Shown here: positions 1-6,019 of the stretch, piece after piece
Layout of the letters: each line of letters begins with the position of its first letter
Numbering within the stretch: the stretch's first letter is position 1
The notes under the pieces: model-generated
Databases searched by the model: none
Told to the model about the DNA's origin: nothing
Seen by the model: only the letters and a program-made list of their open reading frames with translations
DNA from: JAWLGW01 sp964569055
Lineage (GTDB): Bacteria; Planctomycetota; J058
Assembly (NCBI GenBank): GCA_964569055.1
Contig: CAZMSZ010000433.1
Coordinates: forward strand, 1 to 6,019
Direction: 5' to 3'
DNA length: 6,019 bases
Made by a program: the position numbers and the translations under genes

Positions 1-202
1 GGGCACGGGCACGGGCACGGGCACGGACTCGGACTCGGACTCGGACTCGGACTCGGGCTCGGATTCGGATTCGGATTCGGATTCGGATTCGGATTCGGAT
101 TCTGACTCGAACTCGGGCACGGGCACGGGCACGGGCACGGGCACGGGCTCGGGCACGGACTCGGACTCGGACTCGGACTCGGCGAGCACGAGCACGAGCA
201 CG
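1..202 (+). repeat. Mosaic hexanucleotide repeat tract, coding for (Gly-Thr)n/(Asp-Ser)n in the permease frame
   Basis: From position 2 the tract reads as in-register 6-bp units: GGCACG x4 (2-25), GACTCG x5 (26-55), GGCTCG, GATTCG x6 plus GATTCT (62-103), GACTCG, AACTCG, GGCACG x5 (116-145), GGCTCG, GGCACG, GACTCG x4 (158-181), then GCG and AGCACG x3 (185-202). In the permease frame this gives Gly-Thr, Asp-Ser and Ser-Thr dipeptide runs with no stop. The frame starting at position 1 is closed by TGA at 103-105. The frame starting at position 3 (Arg-rich dipeptides) runs to TGA at 306-308. The left edge of the tract is cut by the window. Units differ by single substitutions and form homogeneous blocks, as expected from slippage or unequal exchange. 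The acidic, Ser/Thr-rich reading would make a flexible hydrophilic linker. Confidence 0.95.
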
Positions 203-220
203 GCTCCGAATGCCACTCCT

Positions 221-1486
221 GTGCCCTCCCCCGCTCCCGCACGCCGCGCGAGCGACCCGCTCCCCCTCGGGGCGCTCGGCGCCATGCTGCTCGGGGGCGC
301 GGCGCTGATCGCGATCCTGAGGCGCGACGACGGCGAGGGCGTGTTCGGGCTGCCGTTCCTGCTCGCCGCGCTGGGCTGCGCCCTGCTCGCGCTGCGCGCC
401 TGGCGCGCGGGCGGCGCCGCGGCGAGCGTGGCCGCGCCCCTGACCCTCCCCCCGCCGGGCGTTTGGGCGGCGACGGGGCCGCAGCTCGCCACGCGGCTGC
501 TCGGCCTGCGCGCGGCGGCGCTGTTCGGCGTGCTCGGGGCGCTGTTCGCGCGGCAGGTGTTCGCCCACGACTTCGGGGCCGAGAACCCGCGCGTGCTGCT
601 CGTGATCCGCGCCGCCGCCGTGCTGGTCCCCGCCTACCCGGTCGCGCTCGGGCTGATCGCGCTGGTCACCGGGCGGCAGCCCGCGGCGCGGTTCAACCCG
701 CTGGGGCTCCCCTTCGAGCCCTGGTGGTGGCGCACGCTGTTCGCGCTGGCCTGGCGCGAGGTGCGGCGGGTGTTCTTCCACCCGGTCGCCTACGTCGTGC
801 TGTTCGTGTTCCTCTCGATCAACGGGTTCCTGTTCCTGTTCCTGCTCGAGGCCTACGCCGGGACGCAGTCGTTCCAGCGCGACTTCCAGCTGCCCGCCTC
901 GTACTTCGTGACCGAGAACGTCTTCTTGTTCCTGTCGCTGGTCCTGATCTGCCCGGCGCTGACCATGCGCCTGCTGGCCGAGGAGCAGCGCGAGGGGACG
1001 CTCGAGATGCTCCTCACCGCCCCGGTGACGGACATCCAGGTCGTGCTGTCGAAGTTCGCGGGGACGCTCGTCTACTACGCGTTCATGATCTCGCTGACCC
1101 TGGCCTACCTCGTGATCCTGTTCCAGTACGCCCCCGAGTGGGACGCGGGGCCGGTGGTGGGCGGCTACCTCGGGCTGCTCCTGGCCGGGGCGCTGTTCTT
1201 GAGCCTGGGGGTGTTCACCTCCTCGCTCAGCCAGAGCCAGATCATCGGCTACCTGCTCGCGGCGCTGCCGCTGCTCGGGCTGATCCTGATCGTGACGCAG
1301 CTCCAGCAGATGCCCGCCCTGCCCGAGTGGCTGCGCGGGGCGCTGCGCCACGTGGACGTCATGCGGCAGCAGAACCAGTTCGCCTCGGGCGTGATCCAGT
1401 GGCGGAGCCTGGTGTTCTACGTGTCGACCACGGCGTTCTTCCTGTTCCTCGCCGTGCGCGGCGTCGAGTCGCGGCGGTGGAGGTGA
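221..1486 (+). CDS. ABC-2 type transporter permease, GldF-like (true start may lie upstream)
   Basis: This is the integral membrane subunit of an ABC transporter of the gliding-motility (GldF) type, expected to pair with a GldA-like ATPase in the inner membrane. With the GTG at 221 it is 421 residues. The ABC-2 core starts near residue 173 with the signature LAWREVRRVFFHPVAY (176-191), followed by TMRLLAEEQREGTLEMLL (248-265) and TAPVTD, both typical of this family. It ends with a final membrane helix and SRRWR. Six hydrophobic segments are visible in the core (about 189-211, 233-250, 281-301, 312-332, 341-359, 396-412). Before the core lie about 165 extra residues with four more hydrophobic segments (about 16-33, 41-60, 93-110, 125-149); GldF proteins are usually near 240 residues. 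No Shine-Dalgarno sequence precedes the GTG, and the frame is open back to position 2, so the protein may start outside the window, possibly as a fusion to the ATPase. Family assignment is firm; the start and the substrate are not. Confidence 0.87.
   Translation: MPSPAPARRASDPLPLGALGAMLLGGAALIAILRRDDGEGVFGLPFLLAALGCALLALRAWRAGGAAASVAAPLTLPPPGVWAATGPQLATRLLGLRAAALFGVLGALFARQVFAHDFGAENPRVLLVIRAAAVLVPAYPVALGLIALVTGRQPAARFNPLGLPFEPWWWRTLFALAWREVRRVFFHPVAYVVLFVFLSINGFLFLFLLEAYAGTQSFQRDFQLPASYFVTENVFLFLSLVLICPALTMRLLAEEQREGTLEMLLTAPVTDIQVVLSKFAGTLVYYAFMISLTLAYLVILFQYAPEWDAGPVVGGYLGLLLAGALFLSLGVFTSSLSQSQIIGYLLAALPLLGLILIVTQLQQMPALPEWLRGALRHVDVMRQQNQFASGVIQWRSLVFYVSTTAFFLFLAVRGVESRRWR
1479..1486 (+). 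promoter_or_regulatory. Shine-Dalgarno site for the GldG-like gene
   Basis: GGAGGTGA is a near-perfect anti-SD match. It lies 8 nt before the ATG at 1495 and contains the TGA stop of the permease gene. It decides the start of the GldG-like gene over the long in-frame open stretch further upstream and indicates translational coupling between the two genes. Confidence 0.85.
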
Positions 1487-1494
1487 GCGAGCGC

Positions 1495-3408
1495 ATGAGC
1501 GACCCCAAGACCACGGCGCCGCGCAGCCACGCCCCCGCCCAGGAGCGCACGCTCCTGTTCCCGCTGGCGGTCGCCAGCTTCGTGCTCGGCCTGCTGTTCC
1601 TGATCGGGCGCGCCTCGTTCTCCACCGGCGAGCTCCTGACCGAGAGCGAGGTCCGGCGGAGCTGGTTCCTGCTGGGCCTGGGCGGCTGGCTGGTGTTCCA
1701 GGGCGTGTCGCTGGCGCTGCTGCACCTCGCGCGCTCCGACGACCTCGCGGCCGGCGCCCCGGCCGCCCTCGCGGCGCGGTTCCGCGACGGGGCGCTGATC
1801 ACGCGGCTCGCGCTCCTGCCGCGGGTGCTGCTCGCCAAGCGGCAGACGCTCCTGTTCCTGAACGTGGTCGTGATGGTCGTGCTGGCGACGGCGCTGCTGC
1901 TGCTCGTCAACTACGTGTTCGCGCGCCACGACCTGGTCCGGCTCGACCTCACGCAGCAGCGGCTGTACTCGATCTCCGAGGAGTCGGCGGCCCTGGTCGA
2001 GGCGCTCGAGACCGACGTGCGGATCGTGGCGCTCCTCCCCAGCGGCGGGGGCGAGCGCGAGCAGTTCTACTTCAAGCAGGTCCAGCAGCTCGTCGATCAG
2101 TACCGGGCCCACTCGCCGCGGGTCACGCTGGAGCGGCTCGATCCGCTCATGCTCGCGCCCGACGAGCTGGAGCGGCGGCGGACGGAGCTGCAGCTCCCCG
2201 ACCGCAGCCCGAGCGAGCTGACCGGCCTGGTGATCCAGGCCGGCCTCCGCCAGGAGGACGGCAGCTGGCGGGTCGAGAAGTCGAAGCACGTCACGGCCGA
2301 GGAGCTGTTCGAGCTCGAGATGCGCGGGGACGACGAGCACGGCCACGGCGGCGTGGGGCGGCGCGTGTTCCGCGGCGAGCAGCAGATCAGCACCGCGATC
2401 ATGGAGGTCACCAGCGCCGAGCGGGTGCAGGTCTACTTCCTGGCGGGCCACGACGAGCCCTCGATCGGCGACTTCGAGCGCGACGGGCTGGCCGAGCTGG
2501 CGCGCGCCCTGCGCGACCGCAACATGGTCGTGGAGCGGCTGGCGCTGACCGAGCGCGAGGAGCACGACGTCCCCGCCGAGTGCGACGTGCTCGTGATCCC
2601 GGGGCCGCGGGTCCCGCTGAGCGAGCGCGACCTCGCGGCGGTGAAGGCCTACCTCGACCGGGGCGGCGACGCGCTGGTCCTGCTCGAGCCGTGGGCCCGC
2701 GGCGACGACACGGGGCGCACGGTGTGGCACCCGACCGGCCTCGAGGCGTTGCTCGAGCAGAGCTACGGCGTGCGGGTGGACGACGGCTGGATCCTGTTCA
2801 CCGGGGTCGTCGCCGGACAGGGCGTGGGCACGGCCGAGCTCGAGCTGACCGAGGTCGACGCCACGCACCCCGTCACCAAGCCGCTGGTCGATCGGGCGCG
2901 GGTGTGGGCGAACACGGCGCGGCCGCTGATCAAGATCCCGGTGCTCGGCGTCGAGACCACCGCGCTCCTCGAGACGCACCCCCGCCTGGGCAGCCGGATC
3001 CAGCTCACCCGCGAGGTCATGAAGCAGCACCTCAGCGCGCGCACCGAGACCGGCCCGTTCACGGTGGCGCTGGCGTCCGAGCGCGTGATCCAGCCGCTGG
3101 GCGAGGCGGCGCGCGCCGGGGCCAAGCCGACCCGCAGCCGGCTGATCGCGGTGGGCGACGTCGACTGGGTGACCAACGAGGAGCTGACCCCGCGCACGTT
3201 CACCAACCTCGAGCTGCTGCTCAACGCGCTCAACTGGTGTCAGGAGCGGGAGAAGTTCCTGATCGGCAAGGCCCCGCGGCCGCCGTCGTATCGCCTTGAG
3301 ATGTCGGCCACCGAGCTGGAGCGCTTCAAGATCGCCGCCGGCCTGGGTCTGCCCGCCCTGGCGCTCGCCCTGAGCGTGGTGGCCTGGGTCCTGCGCTACC
3401 GGAGCTGA
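1495..3408 (+). CDS. GldG-family ABC transporter auxiliary protein (DUF7088 / ABC_transp_aux)
   Basis: This 637-residue membrane-anchored protein belongs to the GldG family, the auxiliary partner of GldF-type permeases. Three N-terminal hydrophobic segments are visible (about 20-38, 57-78, 119-142). The third is followed directly by the family hallmark RLDLTQQRLYSISEES (149-164), the start of the DUF7088-type domain. The ABC_transp_aux region (PF09822) shows FRGEQQISTAI (292-302), VYFLAGHDEP (313-322), VIPGPRVPLSERDLAAVKAY (367-386) with DRGGDALVLLEP after it, and AVGDVDWVTN (552-561). A single helix (about 613-633) closes the protein with a short basic tail. Most of the chain lies between helix three and the last helix and is predicted to be extracytoplasmic. 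Many GldG proteins have one N-terminal helix, so the first ~110 residues look like an extension. The ATG at 1495 is chosen for its strong ribosome binding site, although the frame is open far upstream. The gene sits 8 nt after the permease. Role outside Bacteroidetes gliding is unknown. Confidence 0.9.
   Translation: MSDPKTTAPRSHAPAQERTLLFPLAVASFVLGLLFLIGRASFSTGELLTESEVRRSWFLLGLGGWLVFQGVSLALLHLARSDDLAAGAPAALAARFRDGALITRLALLPRVLLAKRQTLLFLNVVVMVVLATALLLLVNYVFARHDLVRLDLTQQRLYSISEESAALVEALETDVRIVALLPSGGGEREQFYFKQVQQLVDQYRAHSPRVTLERLDPLMLAPDELERRRTELQLPDRSPSELTGLVIQAGLRQEDGSWRVEKSKHVTAEELFELEMRGDDEHGHGGVGRRVFRGEQQISTAIMEVTSAERVQVYFLAGHDEPSIGDFERDGLAELARALRDRNMVVERLALTEREEHDVPAECDVLVIPGPRVPLSERDLAAVKAYLDRGGDALVLLEPWARGDDTGRTVWHPTGLEALLEQSYGVRVDDGWILFTGVVAGQGVGTAELELTEVDATHPVTKPLVDRARVWANTARPLIKIPVLGVETTALLETHPRLGSRIQLTREVMKQHLSARTETGPFTVALASERVIQPLGEAARAGAKPTRSRLIAVGDVDWVTNEELTPRTFTNLELLLNALNWCQEREKFLIGKAPRPPSYRLEMSATELERFKIAAGLGLPALALALSVVAWVLRYRS
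3401..3404 (+). promoter_or_regulatory. Shine-Dalgarno site for the DUF4340 gene
   Basis: GGAG lies 7 nt before the ATG at 3412 and just before the TGA (3406-3408) of the GldG-like gene. With only 3 nt between that stop and the next start, coupled translation is likely. Confidence 0.7.
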
Positions 3409-3411
3409 AGC

Positions 3412-5856
3412 ATGAGCGCCGCCCCCGAGCCCACGCCCGAGCGAGTGCCGAGCGAGCCCGCCCCCGCGGGGGTCGAGCCGGTGGAGCACCGCCCCTGGGT
3501 CACCAACCTGATCCTGCTGGCGCTGGTCGGCGCGCTCGCGGTGTGGGTGTGGCAGGGCGAGGGTCAGACCAAGCCGACGGCGCTGCTCGAGCGTGAGAAG
3601 CGCAAGGTGTTCCCGTTCTTCGCCGCCGCGGACGTCACGCGGCTGACGGTGGCCGTGGGCGGCGACGTGGCCACGCCCGTGGTGCTGGTGCCGAGCGGCG
3701 AGTCCGACGCGGGCGGGCGGACCTGGCGGCTGCTGGAGCCGGTCGAGGACGCGGCCGACGACGCGGCGGTGCGCGAGCTGCTCAGCGGCATGGAGTGGCT
3801 CGAGCACGAGGCGCTGATCGAGGGCGAGGCGCTGGCGGAGTACCCGTTCGGCGAGGTGGCCGCGCGGGTGGCGGTGGACCGCGCCGGGCGCGCGGCGCCG
3901 CTGGCGTTCGAGCTCGGGGCGGCCCGCGGCGGGGTCGTGCCGCTGCGGCGGATCGGGGAGGACGCGCCCGAGGCGGTCTACCACGTGGCCGAGGCGTTCG
4001 CGCGGCGCGTGCTGCGCGAGCCGGCGGCCTTCCGCAGCAAGCGCCTGTTCACCGAGGCCGCCCGCCAGGCGACCGCCCTGCGGGTGGTCTCGACCCCGCG
4101 CACGGCTGGGCCGGGCCAGCGGCGCGAGGTCGCGCTCACGCTCAGCGAGCAGCTGTGGCGGGCCGGTCCGACCGGCGACTTCGCGGACCGCCCCAGGATC
4201 GAGGCGCTGCTCGGGCTGCTCGAGGACCTGCGGGCCGGCGCGATCGTGGCCGACGCCGACCCGGGCGACCCGGCCGCGCTGGCCGCGTTCGGCCTCGCCG
4301 CCGCCCCGGACGGCTTCGCGGTCACGGTGGGCGCGGCGAGCGAGACGCTGTGGCTGGGCGACCCGATCCCCGACCGCCCCGGCGCGCGCTACGCGCGGGT
4401 CGAGGGGCGGCGCCCGATCTACGCCGTCACCCCCGACCCGCTCGAGGAGGCGCTCGCGCGCGCGCCCGCCGAGTGGCTGGCGCCCGAGCTGTTCCCGCTC
4501 CAGGGCGGGGTCGAGGCCATGAGCGGCTACGGGGCCGAGCTGGCCGACGGGACGCGGTTCTTGGTGGAGCGCACGCAAGACGGCGAGTGGCTGCTGGTCG
4601 GCGAGGGCGAGGCCCGGATCCCGACCGACGCCCAGGCCGCCGAGGCGCTCGCCGAACGCCTGCTGGCCCTGCGGATCGGCGAGCGGCTCGTGGGCGAGGT
4701 GGATGCCGCCGCGCTCGGGCTCGAGGCGCCCGCGATCCAGCTGCAGGTCCTCGGCCAGACGCTCAAGCAGGTGGTGCGCGTCGGCGCGCCGGTCGCCGGC
4801 GAGCCCGGCGTGCACCACGCGCAGCGGCTGCTCCCGCCGCCCAGCCCGCCCGGGAGCGCGGCCACCTACACCGCCGAGATCGCCGAGCTCCCCGCGACGC
4901 TGGCCGAGGCGCCGCTCGAGCTGCTCGACCGGCGGATCTTCCGGGCGCCCTCCTACGACGTGCGCGAGCTGACCCTGGCCGACCCCGACGGCGCGGTGCG
5001 CGCGCACCTGGCCAAGGTCCGCCCCGACCCGAACGACCCGGCGGCGCTGGCGGTGTGGAAGAGCGACGACACCCCCGAGCCGCTGGCCGACGAGGCGGTG
5101 TTCCCGCTGCTCGAGTCGCTGGAGGAGGTCTACGTCGACCGCTACGTGGCCCGGACCGACGTGCCCGACCGCGAGGCGGTGCTGGCGCGCTACGGCCTCG
5201 ACGCGCCGCGGCTGCTGACGCTCGGCCTCGAGCGCCCCGCGCCCGACGGCACGCTCCAGGTCGTGCCGCAGGTGCTGCGCCTGGGCCGGCGCGAGGGGGA
5301 GCGGATCTACGCCCTCTCCGACGCGATCCCCGCGGTGGGCGTGATCGACGCCGGGTTCCTCGACCGCCTCGAGCGCGGCTTCGCGCCGGGCCTGGTCCTG
5401 TGGCAGATCGACATGTGGAAGGCCCGCGGCCTCAGGATCGAGCGCGAGGGGCGCGTGGTGCTCGACGCCCGCAAGCCCGACGTCAACTGGAAGCGCGGCA
5501 CCCGGATCGTCGAGCGCCCTGGCGAGCTCGAGGACGTGATCGAGCTGCTGGAGCGGGTGGAGGTCACCCACCCCGAGCCCGCCACCCCCGAGCTCCTGCG
5601 CGAGCGCGGCCTCGCCCCCCCGCGCATGAAGGTCGTGATCACCACCGCCCTCCGCAAGGGCGACCGAGTCGAGGAGACCGAGCACGTGCTCCTGATCGGC
5701 GACGCCGCCGGCCCGCGCGAGCGCTGGGCCACGACCCCGGGAGGACAGATCGGTCGGCTGTTCGACGCCCCGCTCACGGGACCGGGAGGGCTGGAGGAGT
5801 ACCTCCGCAAGCACCCCGACCCCGACGCCCCGTTCCCGCCGACGCCGGGGGGATAG
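3412..5856 (+). CDS. DUF4340 domain-containing membrane-anchored protein with five tandem modules
   Basis: This 814-residue protein is the third member of the GldF/GldG/DUF4340 cluster; its biochemical role is unknown. A Pro/Glu-rich N-terminus (1-28) precedes one hydrophobic anchor (about 30-47). The remaining ~760 residues are hydrophilic and presumably extracytoplasmic. The DUF4340 (PF14238) style is seen in KVFPFFAAADVTRLTV (65-80) and then in a module that recurs five times. Each module starts with a Trp-containing strand (W105, W249, W393, W549, W693), followed by a Leu-rich helix of the kind LL..L..L. A turn with a glycine 40-46 residues after the Trp comes next (G147, G294, G436, G595, G733; for example ARYGLDAP at 592-599). 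Modules 1-4 have a tyrosine 84-93 residues after the Trp (Y190, Y337, Y486, Y633), followed by a Leu/Arg-rich segment. Many DUF4340 proteins appear to have fewer modules. The start has a good SD and the gene begins 3 nt after the GldG stop. Stop is TAG at 5854-5856. Confidence 0.88.
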   Translation: MSAAPEPTPERVPSEPAPAGVEPVEHRPWVTNLILLALVGALAVWVWQGEGQTKPTALLEREKRKVFPFFAAADVTRLTVAVGGDVATPVVLVPSGESDAGGRTWRLLEPVEDAADDAAVRELLSGMEWLEHEALIEGEALAEYPFGEVAARVAVDRAGRAAPLAFELGAARGGVVPLRRIGEDAPEAVYHVAEAFARRVLREPAAFRSKRLFTEAARQATALRVVSTPRTAGPGQRREVALTLSEQLWRAGPTGDFADRPRIEALLGLLEDLRAGAIVADADPGDPAALAAFGLAAAPDGFAVTVGAASETLWLGDPIPDRPGARYARVEGRRPIYAVTPDPLEEALARAPAEWLAPELFPLQGGVEAMSGYGAELADGTRFLVERTQDGEWLLVGEGEARIPTDAQAAEALAERLLALRIGERLVGEVDAAALGLEAPAIQLQVLGQTLKQVVRVGAPVAGEPGVHHAQRLLPPPSPPGSAATYTAEIAELPATLAEAPLELLDRRIFRAPSYDVRELTLADPDGAVRAHLAKVRPDPNDPAALAVWKSDDTPEPLADEAVFPLLESLEEVYVDRYVARTDVPDREAVLARYGLDAPRLLTLGLERPAPDGTLQVVPQVLRLGRREGERIYALSDAIPAVGVIDAGFLDRLERGFAPGLVLWQIDMWKARGLRIEREGRVVLDARKPDVNWKRGTRIVERPGELEDVIELLERVEVTHPEPATPELLRERGLAPPRMKVVITTALRKGDRVEETEHVLLIGDAAGPRERWATTPGGQIGRLFDAPLTGPGGLEEYLRKHPDPDAPFPPTPGG

Positions 5857-5861
5857 GCGGC

Positions 5862-5876
5862 GGGCGGCCTCCGCCC
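5862..5876. terminator. Possible hairpin after the operon (no T-tract)
   Basis: GGGCGG (5862-5867) pairs with CCGCCC (5871-5876) around a CCT loop, giving a 6-bp all-GC stem that starts 5 nt after the last stop codon. A competing pairing of GGCGGG (5859-5864) with CCCGCC (5879-5884) also exists. No run of T follows on either strand, so this is not a canonical intrinsic terminator. It could act as an RNA 3'-end stabiliser or simply reflect base composition. Confidence 0.27.
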
Positions 5877-5942
5877 CACCCGCCAGAACGGCTCCTCGAG
5901 GTGAAGCTGCGGCGAGAGTAGGCGCCAGCGATCGAGTCCTGC

Positions 5943-5959
5943 GGCGACGCGCTCGCGCC
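5943..5959. terminator. Possible hairpin beyond the convergent gene end (no T-tract)
   Basis: GGCG (5943-5946) and CG (5948-5949) pair with CG (5954-5955) and CGCC (5956-5959), with A5947 bulged and a 4-nt loop. On the minus strand this lies just past the TAG of the putative convergent gene (5965-5967). No T-run follows, and GC-rich sequence forms such stems easily, so support is weak. Confidence 0.18.
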
Positions 5960-5964
5960 CAGCC

Positions 5965-6018
5965 CTACCCGCTCGGCGCGCCCGGTCCGAGCGGCTGGCC
6001 GAAGCTGAACTCCACCAC
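5965..6018 (-). CDS. Putative 3' end of a convergent gene, partial at the right edge
   Basis: On the minus strand the frame entering at 6018 reads VVEFSFGQPLGPGAPSG and ends with TAG at 5967-5965. Sixteen of the 17 codons end in G or C, matching the strong third-position bias of the genes to the left. The peptide has a plausible C-terminal look: an alternating hydrophobic strand followed by a Gly/Pro tail. The other two minus-strand frames stay open through the same stretch with Arg- and Ala-rich translations more typical of shadow frames. With only 17 residues no family can be named. If real, it is convergent with the transporter operon across a 108-nt gap in which I see nothing beyond the two weak hairpins. 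Confidence 0.4.
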   Translation of the reverse strand: MVEFSFGQPLGPGAPSG

Positions 6019-6019
6019 C

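Noticed and set aside
1..202. CRISPR array or tandem DNA-binding site array
   Set aside because: The units are 6 bp with no spacers, and they fit codon pairs in the open permease frame, so a coding low-complexity tract explains them better.
210..308. ATG at 210 as a start of a small gene (frame closing at 306-308)
   Set aside because: There is no SD, the peptide is a Pro/Arg/Cys-rich shadow of the permease N-terminus, and it is only about 32 codons long.
463..1494. In-frame upstream extension of the GldG-like gene across the permease gene
   Set aside because: The translation is Ala/Arg/Pro-rich shadow of the permease gene. The strong SD at 1479-1486 and the family layout place the start at 1495.
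1417..5814. A minus-strand open frame of about 1465 codons antisense to the GldG-like and DUF4340 genes
   Set aside because: Both sense genes lie in the same frame, and their extreme G/C third-position bias removes stops from this antisense frame. The translation is a featureless Arg/Leu/His/Gln/Gly-rich string without motifs, while the sense strand shows clear family signatures, SD sites and membrane segments.
3795..5921. Plus-strand open frame of about 708 codons overlapping the DUF4340 gene
   Set aside because: It is an Arg/Ala/Gly-rich out-of-frame shadow with no recognisable domain and no SD site. The overlapped frame has consistent modular structure.

Overview
The window is very GC-rich (clearly above 70% by eye, with almost every third codon position G or C) and carries one tightly packed plus-strand gene cluster. 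The layout points to a high-GC Gram-negative lineage such as Planctomycetota or Myxococcota. That placement is inferred from base composition, the long low-complexity hexanucleotide tract and the type of gene cluster. No taxonomic marker gene is present.

Layout: positions 1-202 are a mosaic of hexanucleotide repeats. Read in the frame of the first gene they encode alternating Gly-Thr and Asp-Ser dipeptides. The frame stays open from the left window edge into an ABC-2 type permease (GldF-like, minimal start 221, stop at 1486). Eight bases later a GldG-like auxiliary protein starts (1495-3408). Three bases after its stop, a large membrane-anchored DUF4340-type protein starts (3412-5856). After a gap of 108 nt, a short stretch on the minus strand (5965-6018) looks like the 3' end of a convergent gene that runs off the right edge.

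Together the three genes form the permease / GldG / DUF4340 part of a widespread 'gliding-type' ABC transporter operon. The matching ATPase (GldA-like) usually lies just upstream and would be outside this window, or possibly fused to the permease through the Asp-Ser/Gly-Thr linker. In Bacteroidetes GldA, GldF and GldG are needed for gliding. In other phyla the substrate and role of the system are not established. GldG and the DUF4340 protein are each predicted to be membrane-anchored with large extracytoplasmic domains, so they probably act with the permease at the cell envelope.

The least ordinary features are the in-frame dipeptide-repeat tract with no stop before the permease, membrane-spanning N-terminal extensions on both the permease and the GldG homologue, and an internal five-fold repeat in the DUF4340 protein whose marker tryptophans are spaced 144, 144, 156 and 144 residues apart.
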